Origin: Clostridia bacterium
GTDB taxonomy: Bacteria > Bacillota > Clostridia > Christensenellales > Aristaeellaceae
Length of the DNA stretch: 44,536 nucleotides
Assembly (NCBI GenBank): GCA_017523615.1
Contig: JAFWWK010000251.1
Span: 1 to 44,536 of the forward strand
Direction: 5' to 3'
The stretch's first letter is position 1, and each line of letters starts with the position of its first letter. Below the pieces are notes generated by a model. It was not told the origin of the DNA and searched no databases. It worked only from the letters and a program-made list of their open reading frames with translations. Positions 7,403 to 17,246 of this stretch are shown one piece after another. Both the position numbers and the translations under genes were made by a program.

Positions 7403-7698
7403 CTGGGCGCGTTCTGATGTGCCTTCGGGGGAAGGGGACCGCTTTTTTCGGTCCGCGTGCATTTTGGGCCGGCGCCGGCGGAGACATGCAGCAACGGAGG
7501 GACCCTGTCTGCGAAGGGAGCGCCGCTGCGGTACGCGGCATGATGATCCCGGAAGTCCTTTTCCGGACTTTGCCCGACGGACCGCTTCCCCGGCATCGGG
7601 GCGATGTCCTCCGCGTGGGGCGATATGGACAATGGCCGGCAGTTCTGATATTATTGCCTTGAGTGTTTTCCGTGTTTTGAGGACGAGGAGGACGAAAG

Positions 7699-9017
7699 AT
7701 GAAAAGGCGGATCCTGTCGCTTACGCTGGCAGTGCTGCAGTGCCTGATAATGCTGGATTTTCCCGCCTCCGCGGAGGACCGCGTCGTGCTGATGATCGGC
7801 GACTCGACGACCCGCTCCGGCAGCCGCTTTGATCCGAATAAGGGCATGTGGCGGTATGTATCGGAAAAGGCGGGCGGGAGATCCGGTATGTATATCTGAC
7901 GCCGGAGGAATACGTCTCCGCCATGTCGAGCGGCAGCCTGCCGGACATCGTCGCCACCCAGAACGACCTTGCCACGATCCTTGAAAACGGCGTTGCGCTG
8001 AACGCGGCTCCCTACCTGGAAGAATTCGCCCCGAATCTTCTGAAGGGGGAACTTGGGGTGACGGTCGATGTGCTGAAGCAGTTCGGCAATGAAGGGGACG
8101 GATTTTTCTTCTTTCCCGCCAAGATCGGCTACAACGGCGTTGGGTTCAACAATGAAACCAGCCAGCGCGGCTATATCGTCCGCTGGGATTATTACAGCGA
8201 GCTGGGGTACCCGCCCATCAACAATGAGGAGATTATCTGAACGTGCTTTTGCAGATGCACGCAAACCACCCCTTTACGGAGGATGGCTATCCCACGTATC
8301 TGTACGGAACAAGCAACTTCTCGGGGTATGAAACTGCGTTCCGCTCCGAGCTCAGCCTGGATTATTGGGTGGCATATAAATATCAGAACAACATCTTCAC
8401 CAATGAGATCTATGACGGCTACACGGATCCCGGGCATTCCATGTGGTGGGCTAACAAGGCCTGGCACAACAAGCTTTTTAGGGCAGGCGCGGCGGACGGT
8501 TCCTATGATATAGACATCTTCACCCAGACTTCGGAACAATATTATGCCAAGTGCGCCCGCGGGCAGTATCTTGGGCTGCACAGCGTCAGGAGCGAACTGT
8601 ACAAGGAGAGCGTTAAAAAGGATCCGGAAACCCTTGCCGGATATGCCACGGTCCCGACGGCCGCCGCCAATTACTATACCAATGTATATCAGCTGCTGGG
8701 CAACGGGTCCGGTTATATGTGGTTCATTTCAGCCAATACGCAGCACATGGAAGCCGCCCTGAGGCTGTTCAACTGCATGGCTGATCCCGATATCGTTCGG
8801 GTGATGACCCTGGGCGAGCAGGGGGTGAGCTGGGACTATGACGCGGACGGCGTACCTCGGATGACCGGATACGGGCAGGAGCAGATGGACGCCTACAAGG
8901 CGGGAAACGCCGCTCCGGACAACTATTTTGTCAAGTGGGGCAGCTTCGACAAAATGCCGACCAACTGGCCGCTGCTGCGCGACAACATGAGGCATCCGGA
9001 CGGCTATCTGATCGATT
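7699..9017 (+). pseudogene. Extracellular sugar-type solute-binding protein, frameshifted remnant
   Basis: A good start (AGGAGG, ATG 7699) and signal peptide (MKRRILSLTLAVLQCL) open a family-1-like solute-binding protein. The frame breaks at about 7870 and is regained as REIRYVYLTPEEYVSAM. It breaks again at about 8230, where a single missing base separates NNEE from DYLNVLLQMHANHP. The third segment (SELSLDYWVAYKYQNNIF and on) is coherent to about 9015, then changes frame into the sensor-phosphatase gene. Two frameshifts plus a fused 3' end make it a pseudogene. Its ancestor would have fed a carbohydrate ABC transporter; no permease lies next to it. Confidence 0.75.
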
Positions 9018-10794
9018 TTGGAAACGATCTCCCGTTCCGTCACGCAGCTGGCCGATACGAATATCAATACGGTCCGGAGCATCCTGATGGACGACCGGGT
9101 GGCGTCCTATGTGAGATATGAATACGGCTCCATGGCAGCAATGCTGTGCGGAAGAATGGACTTGAGGGATTGCCTGCGGTCGGAGATCAGCCGGCACGAC
9201 AGCATCTTTGGCCTGCTTTTCATGCGGAAGGACGGGAGCCTGTTCGGCGTGCTTCCGAGCGGGAACATCTTTTATGACAGGCCGGAGGAAAACCCGCTTC
9301 CGAAGGATATGAAAACACAGATCCTGAGCGCGCCGCTGGGACGGACGGTATAGGCCGGTCCCCTCTTCCGTCGTCTATGGATTTGAAAACAGCAATACGA
9401 TAAAAACCGTCGTGATCGCGGCCTGGAAAACCGTGGATGTGCGCTATGACGAGTGCTACGCCATGATGCTGATGGATGAAGCTGTCTTTGACGGCCTGTT
9501 TGTCGTGCTGCGGGATGGGAACAGCACCTGGCACCTCTTCACTGCGGATCACGCCGAGATCTGCCATACGGGAGGGAATGCGTGCCTGGATCCGGAGGCG
9601 CTCATCAGCGAAAACAACAGCGGTAATTACCTGTACGATGAAAACGGCCGTCCCTTCTGCACGTTCTCCATGACAGTGCCCTCCACCGGCTGGGTGCTGG
9701 TCCGGGAAGTGTCCATGGAAAACCATGAGAAGGTGGCCCATGGAGTCCGAACCTCGGTGGCGATCATCGCGGGGGTGGTTTTCCTGATCGCACTGGTCAT
9801 CTATGAGCTTTGGCTGACAAGGTTCATGCGCCAGTTCCGCTCGCTGCAGAACGGGATCATCCGCATGGGGCAGGGCGATCTGGCATCCGCTGCCTTTGAA
9901 CACACCTCCATTGAGGAATTCCTGCAGATGCAGAGGGAGATCAACCGGACCCGCATTGCCCTGAGCCGGCAGATGGATACCATCCGCCGGATGGAGCGGG
10001 AGCAGATGGAACTGGAGAACCAGAAGAAAGAACGGGAACGGATGGTCCAGGAGCTGAGCATGGCCAGGGGGATCCAGCGGAACGCCCTGCCGCATATGTT
10101 CCCGCCTTTCCCGGACCGGAAGGAGATCGAGCTGTTTGCGTCCATGGATCCGGCGCGTGACGTGGGCGGCGATTTTTATGACTTCTTCTTTATCGACGAT
10201 GACCATCTGTGCCTGCTCATCGCGGACGTGAGCGGAAAGGGCATCCCGGCTGCCATGTTCATGATGGCCGCCAAACGAATACTGGAAGAAAACGCCAGAA
10301 CAGAACCCGGCGTGAGCCAGATCCTGCAAAAGACAAACGAAGCGCTCATTAAAGGCAATGAGGCAAAAATGTTCGTCACTGTCTGGCTCGGCATCCTGGA
10401 GATCTCCACCGGTATCCTGAATGCCGCAAACGCGGGGCATGAATATCCGATCATCAGGAAGAACGGCGGTCGTTTTGATCTGTACAAGGATAAACACAGT
10501 TTTGTCATCGGCGGGATAGGGGGCATGCGCTACAGGGAGTACAGCCTGCGCCTGGAGCCGGGGGACAAGATCTTCGTCTATACGGACGGCGTCCCGGAGG
10601 CCACCGCGGAGGACGGCATGATGTTCGGGATCGACCGCACGGTGGCGGCGCTGAACATCTGCGGGGAAAGCAGTCCCAAGGATATCCTGAAAACAATGCG
10701 GAGCGCGGTGGATGCCTTCGTCGGCGAGGCCGAGCAGTTTGATAATCTGACGATGATGTGCCTGGAATACAAGGGCCCGGCAGGGAAAAGCTGA
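9018..10794 (+). pseudogene. Sensor (Cache-like)-HAMP-PP2C phosphatase, broken
   Basis: The 9018-9353 frame encodes the first half of an extracytoplasmic sensor (TQLADTNINTVRSILMDDRV). It ends at TAG 9351, where a Trp codon would be expected, and a 1-nt loss near 9360 is needed to reach the next frame. The 9412-10794 frame gives 460 codons: rest of the sensor, a membrane segment (VAIIAGVVFLIALVIYEL), a HAMP/coiled coil, and a SpoIIE/RsbU-type PP2C domain (DVGGDFYDFF, LLIADVSGKGIPAAMFM, DGVPEATAEDG, EQFDNLTMMCLEY). The Asp residues that bind Mn/Mg are intact in that part. The N-terminal membrane anchor is lost through fusion with the preceding gene, and there is no ribosome site at 9412. The original role would be a partner-switch phosphatase on an anti-anti-sigma factor. 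Confidence 0.7.
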
Positions 10795-10828
10795 TCCCGG
10801 AAACAGAGAACTTTCATATTCCCGTGAC

Positions 10829-10871
10829 CCGGCCGGGAGACGATCGGCCCATTGCTTCCAGCCGGTTTTTT
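10829..10871 (+). terminator. Possible terminator after the PP2C gene
   Basis: CCGGC near 10831 can pair with GCCGG just before a T7 run around 10866-10872, with an imperfect inner stem. It lies between the convergent PP2C and GNAT genes. The stem is long and imperfect, so confidence is limited. Confidence 0.35.
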
Positions 10872-10983
10872 TCGTCTTGCAGGGCTTTCGGTCCGTCTCC
10901 TACGGTGATCCCTCATTCGCCCTGTAAAAGCCCGATGATGCGTCCGCAGGTCCGATGGGGAAAAAGGACTGCCCGGAAGAACG

Positions 10984-11502
10984 TTAAAGATGCTTTTCAA
11001 GCAGCACCAGTTCCACGCCGCTGATGCCGTTGAATACGGTGGGGACGACGGCGATCTCACTGTACCCCAGGGCGCGGTACATATTGCGGGCCGGCAGGTT
11101 CCGAGCGTTGGTATCGATTCGCAGCTCCCGGCATCCGCGCGCCAGGGCGCAGGCTTCATAGAAGGAGACGAACTGCCTGCCCAGGCCCCGGCGGGCGGCC
11201 TTTGGCGAGATGACCAGGGTGTGCAGCACACAGACCCGGTCCTCCGGCGTCTCGTGCCGCCAGGGGGCGGAACGATATTCGTCCATCTGGATATGGTTGA
11301 TGATCCCGGCCCCGAGCACGGCGCCGTTTTCCTCCAGGACAAACAGGTCACCCCGTCGAAGAGCGGCCCGGGCTGTCGCACGGGTGGGATAGATCCCACG
11401 TTTCCAGCCTGTGGTGTATATCCCTGCTTCCTCCGCCTGATGGACCTGATCATAGACGATCTCAACGGCGTCCAGGTCCGCCGCGACTGCTTTGCGGATC
11501 AT
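10984..11502 (-). CDS. GNAT-family N-acetyltransferase
   Basis: The 172-aa protein has the GNAT fold order: N-terminal MIRKAVAADLDAVEIVYDQV, motif A VLHTLVISPKAARRGLGRQF with the RxxGxG acetyl-CoA pyrophosphate loop, and motif B RNLPARNMYRALGYSE. The acceptor substrate (amine, antibiotic or protein N-terminus) is not readable. ATG 11502 is preceded by AAAGG about 10 nt upstream. It lies 33 nt after the YdcF-like gene on the same strand and is probably its operon partner. Confidence 0.88.
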   Translation of the reverse strand: MIRKAVAADLDAVEIVYDQVHQAEEAGIYTTGWKRGIYPTRATARAALRRGDLFVLEENGAVLGAGIINHIQMDEYRSAPWRHETPEDRVCVLHTLVISPKAARRGLGRQFVSFYEACALARGCRELRIDTNARNLPARNMYRALGYSEIAVVPTVFNGISGVELVLLEKHL

Positions 11503-11535
11503 TTCTACACAGCCTTTCCGCGCGATGCGAAGCGC

Positions 11536-12564
11536 TCAGAAAATGATATCCAGCACCGGGGCGATGGACAGAAGCCATCCCAGCACCAGCAGGACCGCGT
11601 GCTTCGGCTCCGTATGTACGGCAATGTATTCGCGGATCAGGGCGCTGGGCCAGTAATAAAAGGCGACGTGGCTGCCGATGCCGGTGCATTTCAGTCCGAT
11701 TTTGCGGCAGTATCTCAGTGCCCGGTAGACGTGGTAGTTGCTGGTGACGAGGGCGGTGTATTTCCTGCCTTCCCGGCTGTCGATAATCTCCTTGGAAAAC
11801 CGCAGGTTCTCCATGGTGGAGGTGGAGTGATCCTCCTTGATGATATCCTTTTCCGGGATGCCTTTTGAAAGCAGATAGCGTTCCATTGCCTCCGCTTCCG
11901 ATACCTTTTCATCCGGTCCCTGCCCGCCGGAGGGAATCAGTATGGTGGGCGACGGGTCTGAGCGGTAGATCTCGACGGCCTTGTCCAGCCGGTCCCGCAA
12001 AAGCTTTGACACCCGTTCCCCATTCAAAAGGCCCGACCCGTGGATGATCACATAATCGAAATCCTTTTTCCTTGGGATGATCTGGAGGAATACCACATAG
12101 ATCATGAAAAGAAGGAAGGATAAGGAAACGTAGATGACCGATGCGCAGAAGACCGCGCAGACCACGGGAAAGAAAGCCCGGGGGATCAGGAGGTCCTTGC
12201 CTCCGGTGCGGATATACCGGTCTAGGCCCATCCATACGATCGCTTCACCCGCCAGAATGGCAAGGCCGAAAAGAAGGGAGAGCATCTGGGAGAGGTGCCG
12301 TCCTTCCCTGCGGATAGTCACGATGCCGTTGAAGATCAAAAAGAACGGCACGATCAGGATGCCAATCAGGAAAGCGAAAGCAATGGAAAGCAGGACTGTC
12401 TCCCGGTGGTCTCCGGAAAAGCTGATGATCCAAGGAAAAAGGGAGAGAAGGGCCAGGGACAGGGCATAGCAGTTGCGGTACCTGCTCCGGTCCTTCCTGA
12501 AAAGCAGCCAGAACAAGATCCAGCAGGCGGCGGAGAATCCGCCTGTAATGACCGCGATGCTCAT
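11536..12564 (-). CDS. YdcF/SanA/ElyC-like membrane protein (DUF218)
   Basis: The 342-aa protein starts at ATG 12564 with AAAGGAG 9 nt upstream. The N-terminal 165 residues hold about five hydrophobic segments. Residues about 165-315 form the DUF218 domain: DYVIIHGSGLLNGE, LIPSGGQGPDEKVSEAEAM, KEDHSTSTMENLRFSKEII and SNYHVYRALRY. Relatives such as ElyC and SanA affect cell-envelope integrity and lipid-carrier metabolism in enterobacteria; the chemistry is not settled. A last hydrophobic segment closes the protein. The divergent clostripain gene starts 187 nt away. Confidence 0.85.
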   Translation of the reverse strand: MSIAVITGGFSAACWILFWLLFRKDRSRYRNCYALSLALLSLFPWIISFSGDHRETVLLSIAFAFLIGILIVPFFLIFNGIVTIRREGRHLSQMLSLLFGLAILAGEAIVWMGLDRYIRTGGKDLLIPRAFFPVVCAVFCASVIYVSLSFLLFMIYVVFLQIIPRKKDFDYVIIHGSGLLNGERVSKLLRDRLDKAVEIYRSDPSPTILIPSGGQGPDEKVSEAEAMERYLLSKGIPEKDIIKEDHSTSTMENLRFSKEIIDSREGRKYTALVTSNYHVYRALRYCRKIGLKCTGIGSHVAFYYWPSALIREYIAVHTEPKHAVLLVLGWLLSIAPVLDIIF

Positions 12565-12681
12565 TTGAAAACGCTCCTTTGGGTGTGATGGACAGCTTTC
12601 TCATGATTATATCAAAGACCGTTCCGGTCCACAACAGGCCGGGAGTAAAAAAAGGTGGTCAAAGCAACAATTATGGTATAT

Positions 12682-12687
12682 TATAAT
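12682..12687 (+). promoter_or_regulatory. -10 box of the clostripain-like gene
   Basis: A perfect TATAAT at 12682-12687 lies 64 nt upstream of ATG 12751. No good -35 hexamer is seen at the right spacing, so an activator or an alternative promoter element may be involved. Confidence 0.45.
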
Positions 12688-12750
12688 ACATATCAGCATC
12701 GGTCATTCCTTCGCACAAGGATGACTGTGAATAAAAAGGAGGATCTGGCC

Positions 12751-15549
12751 ATGAAACGGCTTTTCTCTCTCCTGACTGCGGCAATGCTGGTCCTGTGCAT
12801 GACCGGCGGTCTGTTTTCCGGCCCGGCCCGGGCCGATTCCCCGGACCTGGCGACGCGTACCATCCTGTTGTACGGGTGTGGATCCAACCTTGAGTCCCAA
12901 GGCGCGATGATGACATGGAACCTGTACCAGATCCTCGAGGCCGAGATCCCGGAGGATGTGAATGTCATCGTCATGACCGGCGGATCGAGGAAATGGTTCG
13001 TGGAGCCGGAGTATCTTTCCAGCGCGGAAACAATCGGCGAAAGCGGGATGAACCAGTTCTGGATCTGTTCCGGCCGCAACGCGCCCGACGCGGTCAACGG
13101 CCATGGCAGGATGACCCTGCTGACCGACGCCCCGGGCATCATGAGGCGGATGTCCATGGCGGACCCGATCGCCCTGCAGGGCTTCATCGAGTATGCCGCT
13201 TACCGCTTCCCGGCGGAGATGTACGACCTGGTCCTCTGGGACCACGGCGGCGGTCCCGTGGGCGGCTTTGCCCTGGATGAGCTGCATGCCAAAAACGTCA
13301 ACGACACCATGAGCCTTGAGCAGATCGTCACTGCAATCAAGGACAGCCCGGTAAAGCACTTCGATATCATTGATTTCGACGCCTGCCTGATGGGCAGCGT
13401 GGAGGTCGTGGCCGCCCTGGCTGACTGCGCGGATTACCTGGTCCTGTCCCCGGAAACAGAGCCCGGCTTCGGCCAGGATTACAAGACCTGGATGAACGCG
13501 CTGGCGAAAGACAGCCGTATGAACGGCTTTGAGCTCGGCAGGATCATAGTGGATGCCTTCATCGCGTTCTATGAGGGCGGCAACCCCTGGGAAGCGACGC
13601 AGGACGGCACCCTGTGCGTTGTCGATACCGCCAATTTCCGGCAGCGTCTGGCAGGCCCCGTGACCCGTTTGTTCCAGATGATGAGCGACGAGCTGACCAC
13701 CCGGAACGGGACCAGCGGCCTTTTCAGCTTCTATGACGAATACGCCGCCGCCGCGATGACCTACGCATATTATGACGAGACCCTGCTGGACCTGGGCAAT
13801 TTTGCCGACAGCCTGGGCATCTGCATGTATGAGATCGACGGCGGGGCCTTCTTCAACGGCCTGACGAACGGGTATTCGGACCTGTCGACGGAGATCAGGA
13901 CCATCCTTTCGGACTGCGACGGCTCCGGGGACGACGTGATCTACAGCGGGGCGACGCCGGAAATGAACAAGCCCACCGGCAACCGGGTCGGCATCACGCG
14001 CGGCCTTGACGGAAGGATCGTAAAGCAGGCGGAGATCGCCCCGTCCGGCCTGTCCGTCTTTTTTGTCACCAACGACCTCTATTCCAGCACGAGCTACGCC
14101 TATGCGATGTACCGGCTGTTCCAGGTCATGGAGGAAGGCGATATGAAGACCATGCTGGAGACAGCGACGGATACCGTCATCCGGTACGCGCTGGTCACAC
14201 AGTCCGGCAGGACCGTATCCGAACTGCTGGCGGAGGGCAAAACGGGCCTGACCTACCGCGACGTTGGCCGGGCGTGGAAAAAGACCGTCAGCATGGGGGA
14301 AGCGGAAGGCAATTTGCTTGCGATGCAGCTGGGAACGGACGTAAAGATCACCGGCATCGAATCATCGCTCTGGTACGCCTGCCTGTGGGATCTTGCCACG
14401 ATGCTGCTGGACGAGATCCCGGAATATGAGACGGACGACGACAACTGGCTCACTGAAATGCGCGCCGAGGAGGCCGCCGCAGAAGCTACGGAGGACGTCG
14501 CCGCGGAGGAAAGCGCCGCCGGACCGGAAGACAGCGGATACGCGGACGCCGACACCGCGGAGGAAAGCGCCGGGGGACCGGAAGCCGATGGATCGGACGC
14601 CGAGGCCTCGGAGGAAGATGAATGGGACGAAAACGCCTATTACATGCAGGAAGGCGAGGCGGAGCTGGAGGCCTGGCTGGACCCGATCATCCGCCAGCAG
14701 GAAACCGAGACCATCGCGCCGGAGACCACGACGGCCATCGTTATGGACAAGAGCGGTGACGGCGTCGCGGACACCTACCGGGTCACGGTGAACGCCCCCA
14801 TGCGGCTGATTCGGAACGTCTCCATGGATATCCGTGCCAGGGTCAAAGTGGAGCGGGACGAACTTACCGTCAGCCTGTTCGGCGACACCGTCAGCCTGGG
14901 ACTCATCCACGGTTCCCTGTCCCTTGACAGCCTGCTGGACTTTATCCTGCAGGCCGGCTCCCCGGAGGAAGGCGTCCTTTCCTTCTTCACCGCAGGGACC
15001 ACAGCGTACGACCTGCCCACCAGCGTCGACAGCTGGTACGAGCTGGTCGACAGCGAGGGCGTCGGGCACATCGTCAGCGTCGGCGATATCGGATCGCTGA
15101 ACGATACGTCCCTGAAGATCCCGGTCGTCATGCACCTGAAAGAAAAGGATGATTATGGCGATCCCATCCGCCTGTTCGCGTTCCTGGTCTACCAGGGCGG
15201 GCGCTTCACCGGCTTCATCGACGTTTCTCCGGACGGAGACATGGACGGCCGCCTGATGTCCCTGACCAACCCCAGGTTCGACGGCGCAACGGTGGAGACC
15301 TGCCAGTGCATGGTGTGGGATTTCTTCGGATACAAGTTCTATATGATGGACGCCATCAGCGCGCCGTTCACCCTGCCCGAAACGCCCTCCGCCGACCGGG
15401 GCATGGTCCTCAGGATGACGAAGGTATCCGACATTGCGGACCTGACGGATGGCAAGGTGTTTTTCAAGGGCGTCATGACCGACATGTACGGCTTTGATCA
15501 CAGCATCGAAGACGCCCTGGACGCTGCCGCGGAGGAGAACAGGCGCTGA
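12751..15549 (+). CDS. Secreted clostripain-family (C11) cysteine protease
   Basis: The 932-aa protein begins at ATG 12751 (AAGGAGG upstream) with a signal peptide ending near SGPARA. The C11 catalytic pair is clear: His165 in VLWDHGGGP and Cys212 in DFDACLMGS, with spacing like that of characterised C11 enzymes. Family members cleave after Arg/Lys and may self-process. The catalytic domain spans about residues 35-470. A Glu/Ala/Asp-rich segment at about 575-640 (DNA 14460-14640) contains two imperfect copies of AEESAxGPE and looks like a flexible linker. The C-terminal part (about 660-925) is beta-rich and unrecognised. No cell-wall sorting signal is seen, so it is probably released or held by the C-terminal region. 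Confidence 0.9.
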   Translation: MKRLFSLLTAAMLVLCMTGGLFSGPARADSPDLATRTILLYGCGSNLESQGAMMTWNLYQILEAEIPEDVNVIVMTGGSRKWFVEPEYLSSAETIGESGMNQFWICSGRNAPDAVNGHGRMTLLTDAPGIMRRMSMADPIALQGFIEYAAYRFPAEMYDLVLWDHGGGPVGGFALDELHAKNVNDTMSLEQIVTAIKDSPVKHFDIIDFDACLMGSVEVVAALADCADYLVLSPETEPGFGQDYKTWMNALAKDSRMNGFELGRIIVDAFIAFYEGGNPWEATQDGTLCVVDTANFRQRLAGPVTRLFQMMSDELTTRNGTSGLFSFYDEYAAAAMTYAYYDETLLDLGNFADSLGICMYEIDGGAFFNGLTNGYSDLSTEIRTILSDCDGSGDDVIYSGATPEMNKPTGNRVGITRGLDGRIVKQAEIAPSGLSVFFVTNDLYSSTSYAYAMYRLFQVMEEGDMKTMLETATDTVIRYALVTQSGRTVSELLAEGKTGLTYRDVGRAWKKTVSMGEAEGNLLAMQLGTDVKITGIESSLWYACLWDLATMLLDEIPEYETDDDNWLTEMRAEEAAAEATEDVAAEESAAGPEDSGYADADTAEESAGGPEADGSDAEASEEDEWDENAYYMQEGEAELEAWLDPIIRQQETETIAPETTTAIVMDKSGDGVADTYRVTVNAPMRLIRNVSMDIRARVKVERDELTVSLFGDTVSLGLIHGSLSLDSLLDFILQAGSPEEGVLSFFTAGTTAYDLPTSVDSWYELVDSEGVGHIVSVGDIGSLNDTSLKIPVVMHLKEKDDYGDPIRLFAFLVYQGGRFTGFIDVSPDGDMDGRLMSLTNPRFDGATVETCQCMVWDFFGYKFYMMDAISAPFTLPETPSADRGMVLRMTKVSDIADLTDGKVFFKGVMTDMYGFDHSIEDALDAAAEENRR

Positions 15550-15599
15550 AAAGCAGACCCATGGGACAGCCCGCGCTGCCCGGAGCATGAAACAAATAT

Positions 15600-15636
15600 A
15601 GAAGGGCCGGTTCCTGACGGGAGCCGGCTCTTCTCT
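15600..15636 (+). terminator. Terminator of the clostripain-like gene
   Basis: GAAGGGCCGGTTCC pairs with GGGAGCCGGCTCTTC around a TGAC loop and leads into TCTTGC. The stem is strong and the T tract short. It lies 51 nt after the stop codon. Confidence 0.6.
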
Positions 15637-15737
15637 TGCGCTGCCGGCAAATGCTGACGGTTTTCAAAACCGCGCGTATCTGGTATCATATCGGGGAGAC
15701 AGGTTTTATCCGACCGACGGAGAGGAATATAAAAGCG

Positions 15738-17246
15738 ATGGGGAAGAACGGAAGATTGGACGCGGAGTTCAGCATTCTGGATCCGCATGGCAGAGGCGGG
15801 GAAAAAAAGGAGCTTCCGGCATATTTCCGGGACCTGAACCTGGAGACGGTGCTGGATGAACTGGCGCTGAACTGGGGCTCGGCCGTCCGGGAACTGTTTC
15901 ATACCCTTCCGGAAACGGCGGAGGACGAAAATTACCGGCGGGCGGTTTTTGGGGACGTTAAAAAGGCATGGGTCTTCCGCGCGCTGGAGGCCTTTGTCCG
16001 GCGGATGGACGAGGCGGAGGACCTGCGGCGGGAAAAGGAAAAGGTGCCCGGCACCCTGCAGCAATCGGTCTGGCAGGTGCGGGAGGCCGAGGTCCGCTGC
16101 GCCGCCTTGGCGGAACTGATGGAGGCGCTGGACAGGGAGGAGCTGTCCTCACAGGGGCTGCTTAACTTCCGGGACATCCTGCGGGAAAAGCTCTGCAGCG
16201 CCGAGGAACGCGCGGCGCGTGAGCGGGTAAACGGGATCATGAAAAGGATCCGCGCCTTCCGCATGGTGATCACCTGCGAAAAGGACCGGATCCGGGTGGA
16301 GCCCGGGACGGCGGCGGGGGAATACGGCGCGCTGCGGGGGGAAGGGTCCGGGATCATCAAAAACCCCTTCGCCGCGACTCCCCTGCTTACGGATCTGGAA
16401 GCCGTGTGCCTTCAGGTCCTGACCAAAAAGGATCCGGGATTCTTCCGGGAGATCCGGGAGGTATCGGACAGCGTCGGGGACCGGCGGGATCCCCTGGCCG
16501 ACCGTTTCAGGAAGGAGATCGTATTCTACCTTTCATTTGAGGCCTTCCGGAGGGAGATGGAGGAAGTGGGCTTTTCCTTCGCGGTCCCGTCGGTTTCGGA
16601 CAGCTGTCCGCTTATGGCCCGGGGCCTGTACGACCTGGCCCTTGCCTGTGTTTTCCGCCGTGAGGGGAAAAAAGTGGTGGCGAACGATTTCGCTTACCGG
16701 GAGGGAGAGCGCTTTTTTGTGCTCACCGGGCCCAACCAGGGGGGCAAAACGACCTTTGCCCGCAGTTTGGGCCAGCTTGTCTATTTTGCGCGGATCGGCC
16801 TGGACGTGCCTGCGGCGGAGGCGAACGTGCCCTTCTTTAAGGATATCCAAAGCCATTTTTCCGTGGAGGAGAGCGTGGAGACCGGCAGGGGAAAGCTGAA
16901 GGAGGAGCTTGAGCGGCTGGCCCCGATGATGGAGGAGAAACGGCAGGGGACCTTTGTGGTCATCAACGAGCTTTTCACCACCGCGGCGAGCTACGACGCC
17001 CTGGTCATGGGGCGGAGGGTGCTGGAGCACTTTATCCGGCTTGGGTGCGCGGGGATATACGTCACGCACCTGAAGGAACTGGCTGCGGCCCACAAAAAAG
17101 CCGCCAGCCTGCGGGCGTCGCTTGACGAAAACCGCGTCCCCACATATATCATCCGCCGGGGGGAAGCGGAGGACGTTCCATGCGCCGAAAACAGGGTGAA
17201 AGAACACCGCCTGACCTATGAACAGCTGAAGGAGCGCTTGTCATGA
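15738..17246 (+). CDS. MutS-like P-loop ATPase, first of a pair
   Basis: This 502-aa protein has a helical, lever-like N-terminal part and a MutS-type ATPase at about 320-450: Walker A GPNQGGKTT (331-339), SVEESVETGRGKL dimer-signature region (about 375-388), Walker B VVINE (407-411) and H-loop VTHLKEL (442-448). It lacks the mismatch-recognition domain I (no FxE motif) and a MutS2 Smr nuclease domain. It therefore belongs to the poorly known short MutS-like families. The usual Walker B Asp is Asn. ATG 15738 is the best start; GGAGAGG is 12 nt upstream, rather far. Its stop overlaps the next start as ATGA, indicating coupled synthesis of two different subunits. Confidence 0.85.
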   Translation: MGKNGRLDAEFSILDPHGRGGEKKELPAYFRDLNLETVLDELALNWGSAVRELFHTLPETAEDENYRRAVFGDVKKAWVFRALEAFVRRMDEAEDLRREKEKVPGTLQQSVWQVREAEVRCAALAELMEALDREELSSQGLLNFRDILREKLCSAEERAARERVNGIMKRIRAFRMVITCEKDRIRVEPGTAAGEYGALRGEGSGIIKNPFAATPLLTDLEAVCLQVLTKKDPGFFREIREVSDSVGDRRDPLADRFRKEIVFYLSFEAFRREMEEVGFSFAVPSVSDSCPLMARGLYDLALACVFRREGKKVVANDFAYREGERFFVLTGPNQGGKTTFARSLGQLVYFARIGLDVPAAEANVPFFKDIQSHFSVEESVETGRGKLKEELERLAPMMEEKRQGTFVVINELFTTAASYDALVMGRRVLEHFIRLGCAGIYVTHLKELAAAHKKAASLRASLDENRVPTYIIRRGEAEDVPCAENRVKEHRLTYEQLKERLS

